Shown in pieces: positions 59,500 to 64,000 of a stretch of 64,000 nt of DNA. The first letter of the stretch is position 1; each line of letters begins with the position of its first letter. Location: assembly GCA_905221605.1 (NCBI GenBank), contig CAJNDS010000443.1, forward strand, positions 28,501-92,500, written 5' to 3'. Made by a program: the position numbers and the translations under genes. The DNA is from Symbiodinium natans (Eukaryota; Sar; Dinophyceae; Suessiales; Symbiodiniaceae). The notes beneath the pieces were generated by a model that searched no databases, had not been told where the DNA came from, and was given only the letters and a program-made list of their open reading frames with translations.

Positions 59500-59999
59500 G
59501 CTTCCTTATATTTAGCCTCAACCTTGGGCACCAACTCCCGGGTGAGGCTGCTGCGATCATCGGCGTGCATCCAGTCCTTTAGGACGGGAAGAAGGGGATC
59601 GTCCGGAGGGATGGAACTGAAGGCCTCAGAGGATTTAGGGACCATCCCAGTCTGAAGCCAAGTGCGCCATCGGGACGCCACATCCAAGATTTGGACCAGT
59701 TGGACTTGGGGACTTGCGTGGAAGGAGGAAGGAGCCGGGGACACCACCGACCTTATGGTGGGGACTCTCAGCTGCAGAGAGTGCACTGGCACTTCTAAAG
59801 TTAAAAGTCCATGAGGCTTGAAGGGAGTGTCAAAAGACAGCCGGACCGTCGACAGGGTCTGGAGACTGGGGTGGACGACAAAGAAATCAATCTCAGACTC
59901 CCCTCCCGCCGTCGGAGACCCACTGCCCACCACTCGGCCCTGCCACCTTTCTTCGTACCTGGAGTTAAGAAAGTCCTGAATCGGAACGTTAAAATCACC

Positions 60000-60003
60000 C
60001 ACA
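60000..60003. repeat. 2-bp duplication at the endonuclease GDFN motif
   Basis: The plus-strand caca just before the GDFN-coding bases looks like a duplicated ca. One unit fewer would put the preceding frame (LSLLQGM) in phase with GDFNVP. Confidence 0.6.
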
Positions 60004-61453
60004 TGCCTTGAAGGAGGGACAAATGCTGGGTAAGATTGGACAGGATAAGATCATTGACTGGACTATCCAAGCCAGTCCCACTTTCCAGGTACAAGGAAAT
60101 CCAATTGAAGTCTACCCCTTTGGATCGCAGCGCCACAATAACATAGCCACAGCCTTGCGAGGCGTGGAAAGTCACTAGGTTTCTGGGTCCCAGGTGATTT
60201 TTTACTGCAATCCCAACACCTCCTAAGGGGTTTCCTTTGGCACTTTTCGGGCTAGCAATACCAAAGAGCGCAAACCCTAGATTCATCAAGTGTCGGGTCT
60301 CACTCTTCAGGTCCTCTTTATTAAGGTGAAGTTCTTGCAGCATGAGAATGTCCGGGGACAAGGTATGGGCCCATTTCCTGTGACTCGATCGCCAGCGAGT
60401 GACATTGGCCGAGCAGACCTTGAGATTCCTAGGTTTAACTTCGCAAGAGTTTGCTGAAAGATCCTCCGAACCTCGAAGGACAAACACCCAGTCACTTGGT
60501 CTAGGGCTGGGGGAAGCAAGGGCCTGGAACATTTTGTGAACCACCATATACTCCAAGGTCAAGGGGTCGGTTGGTTCGTCGTCCTCAAAAAGGCCTACCA
60601 TACTAGACTCCACAGATTGAAAGCCCTGCTTTAAACCCCAAGACACCAAGCCTGCTAGCTGGGCCCACTTGTCTGTCTTTTCATGCGGAGCCGTTGTGTT
60701 CCAGGCTACGATAGCTGAATCCAGAGGTTCCCTAGCCTTAAGAGGCCGGGCTATCCTGTTTCGACGTCGTCGAGTTCGTCTGCTACGACAAGACGACTGG
60801 GTACCTGTGGGTCGGTATCCACCTCCTAAGACGAGGGGCGTGAATGTGGTGGGGGTTTCGTGCAACTGCGTGTCACACATAGCCTCCAGGGGAAAATACC
60901 TCGGCCCCGTCACCAAGGGATGGTGGACCACCTCGTATTGGCATAGCTCTGCTAAAGAAATTGGCACTGGTGAGGGATCTTTGGCTGGTACACATTCCGC
61001 TCCAAACGAAACCTGTCCCAACCCTGAATCCCACTCCTTATGGAGGGGCTGACCCTTGCACATGCCACACATAACCGCGTGTCTAGATGACCGAGTATAG
61101 CTTGGCAACTCAACCAGGCAGCTCTGACACGCAGGCACCATGGCACATTCATGGGAGGCCCATCCTCGGCACAGCCGACACAAAACTGCAAGCGCAAGAC
61201 CGTCCCCAAACTGGAAAAGGGTGTGCCACGGGTCCTCCCCGGCCTGACACCTGCAGACCTCACAACAGCTGAGGCTGAATATGTCTGCTTGGGAAGGAGA
61301 AAGGCAAAACGTCTCGCGCAAGGTAACAAAATTTTGGCCAAGGGGAAAAACACGGGCTGTCGGGGAGAGAGACGACTGGGACAAGCGTGGGGAGAACAGG
61401 CTATCCCTGAAACCCAAAACCCCCAGCGCCCTACAATCCCCTAACCCTGCCCC

Positions 61454-61456
61454 CTA
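61454..61456 (-). promoter_or_regulatory. Single in-frame UAG between LINE ORF1 and ORF2
   Basis: The ORF1 stop is followed in the same frame by uninterrupted codons into ORF2. The ORF2 start region lacks an ATG (the first near codon of start type is TTG at 61417). The next bases are G-rich (GGGGCAGGGTTAGGGG). This suits stop-codon readthrough or a point mutation in a once-fused ORF. Confidence 0.5.
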
Positions 61457-62327
61457 CCCTGTCTGCGACGCCTGACCCGGGGCTTGACCCGCCGTTGGTC
61501 CCCCTGGCGGGGTCCGGCTTCGGCCTCTTGCTTCGATGTCAGGCAGACCAGATGCCTGCGAGGGTGGCAGACCCGGGGGGAGGCCCGGATCAACCTGCAT
61601 GCGTCTTCGCTTGGCTTCATCGGACTTAAGAGCCTCCAGCTTCCTCTTTTGCTCTTCGGAAAGACTGGACTCTTGCATGCCCAATGCCTGCAGGACAGAT
61701 TCCACCCCATTGTTGACCTCTTCCGCGCAATGCTTGACCACCTTGTCTTCATACTCCTTGGTGGTCTTCGCGACTTCCACCTTTGCCTCCTCGATGGCAT
61801 TCTGGATGTCCTGCATCTTGTGGAGCATTGCTCGCAAGTTGTCCTTTGCTGTGTCGATCTCCTCCTGCAGTCTCAGTTTCCTTTGGCCCAGATCACGGAG
61901 CTTGCCCACTGAGCTGCGCAGAACATCCCCAGCCTCTTTGCCCCTGGCGAGGGTCCGGGGTTGGGGTGGCCGGCAGGGCATCCACAATGACCTTGGGAAG
62001 GTCTCCGACATGCTGCTGCAAGAGAGCAACAAGATCCACATCCTCTGTGCGAGCAGGCTTGGCTTCAAACCCTGCTTCTTTCAGCTGCACACAGGCCGCT
62101 TCAGGAAGAGTATCCCATACCTTGCGCAAGCAGTCATGAACCTTGTTGGCCCTGGGCTTGCGAGGTCGGGGCTTCGGCTCCGGCTGGGACCAGAACTTGG
62201 GGATGGGCACATCCGTTGGCCACTTAGTCCCACACCACTGGCACTTGGGGAACTTGGGCACCTTTGCCGCGAAGATCCAACTAGCCGGGCCACACTTCTT
62301 GCAAACGTGATAACGTCCACCTGCCAT
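61454..62327 (-). pseudogene. LINE ORF1: CxxC zinc ribbon plus coiled coil
   Basis: The ATG at 62327-62325 starts MAGGRYHVCKKCG. Cys pairs at residues 9/12 and 29/32 form a zinc ribbon, followed by a Pro/Arg-rich stretch. After a frame break near 61945 the reading continues KLRDLGQRKLRLQEEID and DNLRAMLHKMQDIQNAI, a clear heptad-rich coiled coil, then a basic patch (DEAKRRRM) and a Pro/Gly-rich tail ending in TAG at 61456-61454. LINE ORF1 proteins usually bind the element RNA and multimerise through coiled coils. No RRM or CCHC knuckle was seen. The tail frame continues past the TAG into ORF2. Confidence 0.7.
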
Positions 62328-62365
62328 GGCTGCTGTGAAGAGGCCCCAAGCCCAGAAGGCTGGGC

Positions 62366-62620
62366 TCAGATGTTGGACTTATTGAGTTCGTCACACCACT
62401 TCTGCCGGCGAGTCTCCGACAAAAGTTTCCCAGCGTCTGCAATCCAGTCGTTCCGGGTCTTGGACCAACGAGCCAAGGCACGGAGTTGGTTTGTCACCCG
62501 CTGCCACGGTGTGAGATCTCGGGCACTGGGCTGCTCCTCGAACTCGGCTTGTAAATAGGGCTTGACCGAATCCTCCAAAGGAACCCTCTCGGCTACCCCA
62601 AAGGGGTGCGAGATCGCTCT
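62366..62620 (-). CDS. Short open frame in the LINE leader
   Basis: A minus-strand frame ends at a stop 62368-62366 and reads EDSVKPYLQAEFEEQPSA, then PWQRVTNQLRALARW, then DWIADAGKLLSETRRQK. It stays open upstream to about 62690 without an obvious ATG. The charged, helical composition looks coding. It could be a leader ORF or the displaced N-terminus of ORF1. No family was recognised. Confidence 0.35.
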   Translation of the reverse strand, partial: RAISHPFGVAERVPLEDSVKPYLQAEFEEQPSARDLTPWQRVTNQLRALARWSKTRNDWIADAGKLLSETRRQKWCDELNKSNI

Positions 62621-62700
62621 CTGCCCGCCGTAGGTGTGGAGGACCTCAGCCTTAAGGCCGGGAGAAACAGGCCCGAGCCCTGAGGCTGGGTGAGTGCAAT

Positions 62701-63341
62701 GCAGCCGCAGCCCAAAGGCCGGGCGGGTGCTCTGGCACAGTATGGCTCAGGCGAATAGGCCGAAAACAAAGGGGGTCCGGTACCTTAACCCAGTTGAGGC
62801 CCAAAACCCAGGTTCACAGCTACTCACTCAGCTACTTGTGCAGGCTACGGCCTTGAGCAGAAAACTTGAGCCACTGCATGGGTTCGCACCCCCACATGAC
62901 CCAGGGGTAGTCTGAGGCAGAACGAAGGTCGCCGCTTTAACCGGACTGACTTGGCTAGGTATGCACGGTGAGGTGTGCCAGCCATGGAGCTCAACACGGC
63001 CCAAACCCTATTTCCAGTTCACATTTCTCAACAAGCTTCGCCAACTGGATCGGACTCCACCTTCATGAGGTAAATGCTGTCCGAGCAGGTTCGCCTCAAG
63101 GCGTGTAGTACAAGCACAATGTTTGCTCACAGCATCTCACAGCACCGCGCAGTGCACATCCGCACATCCAAGCAGAAGTATTGAAGCCTGCGGTTTGGCT
63201 GACACTTAGAATTTGGCTTACAAGGCTCTACAGGCCTCACGCTAATGAACCTCACGATGTGCGGGTGACTCTGCTGGTCAATATGCAAACTTCACTGGCT
63301 CGCTCAGCCTACGAGAGGCTGGCATGAGGCTAGGGATACAC
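62701..63341. other. LINE 5' flank, no clear gene
   Basis: Aaggccggg occurs in the leader at about 62652 and again just inside this stretch at about 62715, so the element may start nearer 62.9 kb. Nothing else was recognised. Confidence 0.35.
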
Positions 63342-63617
63342 GGAGGTCTTGCTGGATAAGTTGCGTCGACCTGGTCTGCTCCAAGCTCTGCCTGGGCGTC
63401 CGAGTTCTGAGCCCGAGCGCAAGAAGGTTAGGCTCGTGTTCAAGGATTCAGAGAGTATTCAGAGTATCATCAGTACAAACGGTGCATCATGCTGCATTGC
63501 TGGCAACATATACCAGGCAGGTCACTGCACGTCCGCACCCAGAAAACTCACGGACTTCCTCTCCGACAGCTTCCTGCGCCGTGCTCGCCGTGGACTTGCC
63601 CGTGACATTTTGCAGGT
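63342..63617 (+). CDS. Two possible exons of an unidentified plus-strand gene
   Basis: An open piece from about 63342 (VLLDKLRRPGLLQALPG, then SEPERKK) lies between an AG acceptor and a GT donor (gttagg). A second at about 63525-63617 (CTSAPRKLTDFLSDSFLR, then RARRGLARDILQ) ends at a GTATAG donor. Intact splice borders favour this reading. A competing minus-strand frame (63959-63522, MAPITNARMPRRWTRM, with a hydrophobic LIGWLAAVMSAVCL segment and an Arg/Ser-rich end) is also open across the region and agrees with the direction of the other genes. I cannot decide between them. Confidence 0.25.
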
Positions 63618-64000
63618 ATAGTCGGTATCGTCTGCAGTAAGGTCTTCCGAGCTGGACATCCCTTTAGGCTGGTTTATACTGACACCAGGCACTCTACCCA
63701 AAAATGCCGATGTGCACCTTGGTGCCTTTGAGTCAGCTGAGCCAGCACGTAGAGATCGAGACTCGGCCTGGTGCATAGAAGCCCGGCAAGCCTGAATTTC
63801 CTGTAAACAAACCGCGCTCATCACAGCAGCCAACCACCCAATCAACCAAGATTGGCCAAGCGAAGTCACATGCACAAGACGAGACCCAACATATTCAAAG
63901 AGCCTCTTCCGCATCCTGGTCCACCGTCTCGGCATCCTGGCATTGGTTATGGGAGCCATTCCTGCTACCTCCTGGTACTAGTCCTGTGCTCATGGGATTC
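63618..64000. other. Right edge, unassigned
   Basis: Covered only by the competing minus-strand frame described for 63.3-63.6 kb. No repeat or RNA gene was seen. Confidence 0.3.

Larger units (their letters stand above)
56169..61453 (-). pseudogene. LINE ORF2: Cys/His cluster, APE endonuclease, reverse transcriptase, RNase H
   Basis: The frame is open directly after the ORF1 UAG, with no ATG near its start. A Cys/His-rich cluster (CCEVCRCQ, CRLCRGWASHEC, CQSC, CGMC) lies at about 61270-61030. Endonuclease motifs are LKVCSANVTRW (about 60430), LMLQELHLN (about 60330), GDFN (59999), SEIDFFV (about 59890) and the late His (FKPHGLL, about 59815). RT motifs are RPIGLTSVLWRLW (about 58975), LFVDINGFYDSVSW (about 58780), GMIQGCPYAP (about 58600) and WLDDVS (about 58525). 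A knuckle CKFC...H lies at about 57520. RNase H has DASGG (about 57290), HGESFAIV, GDCKPAL and HQANQCADELAG (about 56880). A zinc ribbon (CEKC, CSGC) follows. Frame breaks sit at about 60002, 59490, 58558, 57500 and 56340. The protein makes cDNA at nicked genomic targets; this copy cannot encode it intact. Confidence 0.85.
54573..62700 (-). mobile_element. Near-complete APE-class LINE with ORF1, ORF2 and a third, kinase-like ORF
   Basis: About 8.1 kb on the minus strand carries, 5' to 3', a GC-rich leader with a short open frame, ORF1 (62327-61454), ORF2 (61453-56169) and ORF3 (56169-54819). Domains follow LINE order: zinc ribbon and coiled coil; Cys/His cluster, endonuclease, RT, Cys-rich knuckle, RNase H and zinc ribbon; then a kinase-like domain. 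At least seven frame breaks make this a dead copy, yet catalytic motifs are well kept, so it is not very old. Neither a poly(A)/simple 3' tail nor target-site duplications were found, so the ends are estimates (the 5' end may reach about 62.9 kb). The element is much denser in coding than the flanking host DNA. Confidence 0.85.

Noticed and set aside
62861-62900. cttgagcca (reverse complement of the spliced-leader end) next to gggttcgcacccc (like a tRNA T-arm)
   Set aside because: The spliced-leader match is nine bases, and no A-box, acceptor stem or anticodon arm could be laid out upstream of the T-arm-like bases.

Overview
The window looks like nuclear DNA of a dinoflagellate, most likely of the Symbiodiniaceae. 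The evidence is sparse genes cut into many short exons, introns whose best boundaries are GC-AG and GA-AG as well as GT-AG, moderately high GC, short CCCTAAA (TTTAGGG-type) telomere-like repeats, and decayed non-LTR retrotransposons. No bacterial operon, rRNA, CRISPR array or confident tRNA gene was seen. All exon boundaries below were placed by eye.

Layout. 0.66-4.13 kb: a secreted GH15 glucoamylase with an N-terminal trefoil domain, about 17 exons, minus strand. 4.8-13.1 kb: orphan exons and a multi-exon gene of unknown function (12.4-13.6 kb), minus strand, with an interstitial telomere-like block at 8.1 kb. 14.5-15.7 kb: the only clear plus-strand coding remnant, the C-terminal (CCHC finger plus restriction-like endonuclease) part of an R2-type retroelement. 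16.9-20.8 kb: several unidentified minus-strand exons. 27.6-29.2 kb: an unidentified minus-strand gene. 30.2-32.8 kb: a U2AF large-subunit-like splicing factor, minus strand. 34.2-35.4 kb: unidentified minus-strand exons. 42.3-50.7 kb, perhaps to 52.6 kb: a very long minus-strand gene for a multi-pass membrane protein, with tiny exons and kilobase introns. 54.6-62.7 kb: one almost complete but frameshifted LINE-type element, minus strand. 63.3-63.6 kb: two possible plus-strand exons.

The most interesting object is the LINE. ORF1 has a zinc ribbon and a coiled coil. ORF2 has a RING/PHD-like Cys/His cluster, an APE endonuclease, a reverse transcriptase, an RNase H and a zinc ribbon. ORF1 and ORF2 share a frame and are separated by one UAG. 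ORF2 ends in a TGATG stop/start overlap that opens a third ORF, an Arg/Ser/Pro-rich linker followed by a divergent protein-kinase-like domain that keeps the main catalytic positions. I do not know a described LINE with this layout, but I could not search for one.

Every recognisable host gene lies on the minus strand, which fits the unidirectional gene blocks known in dinoflagellate genomes. The U2AF-like factor would help choose 3' splice sites in a genome that uses unusual donors, but nothing in the sequence ties the host genes into one pathway.
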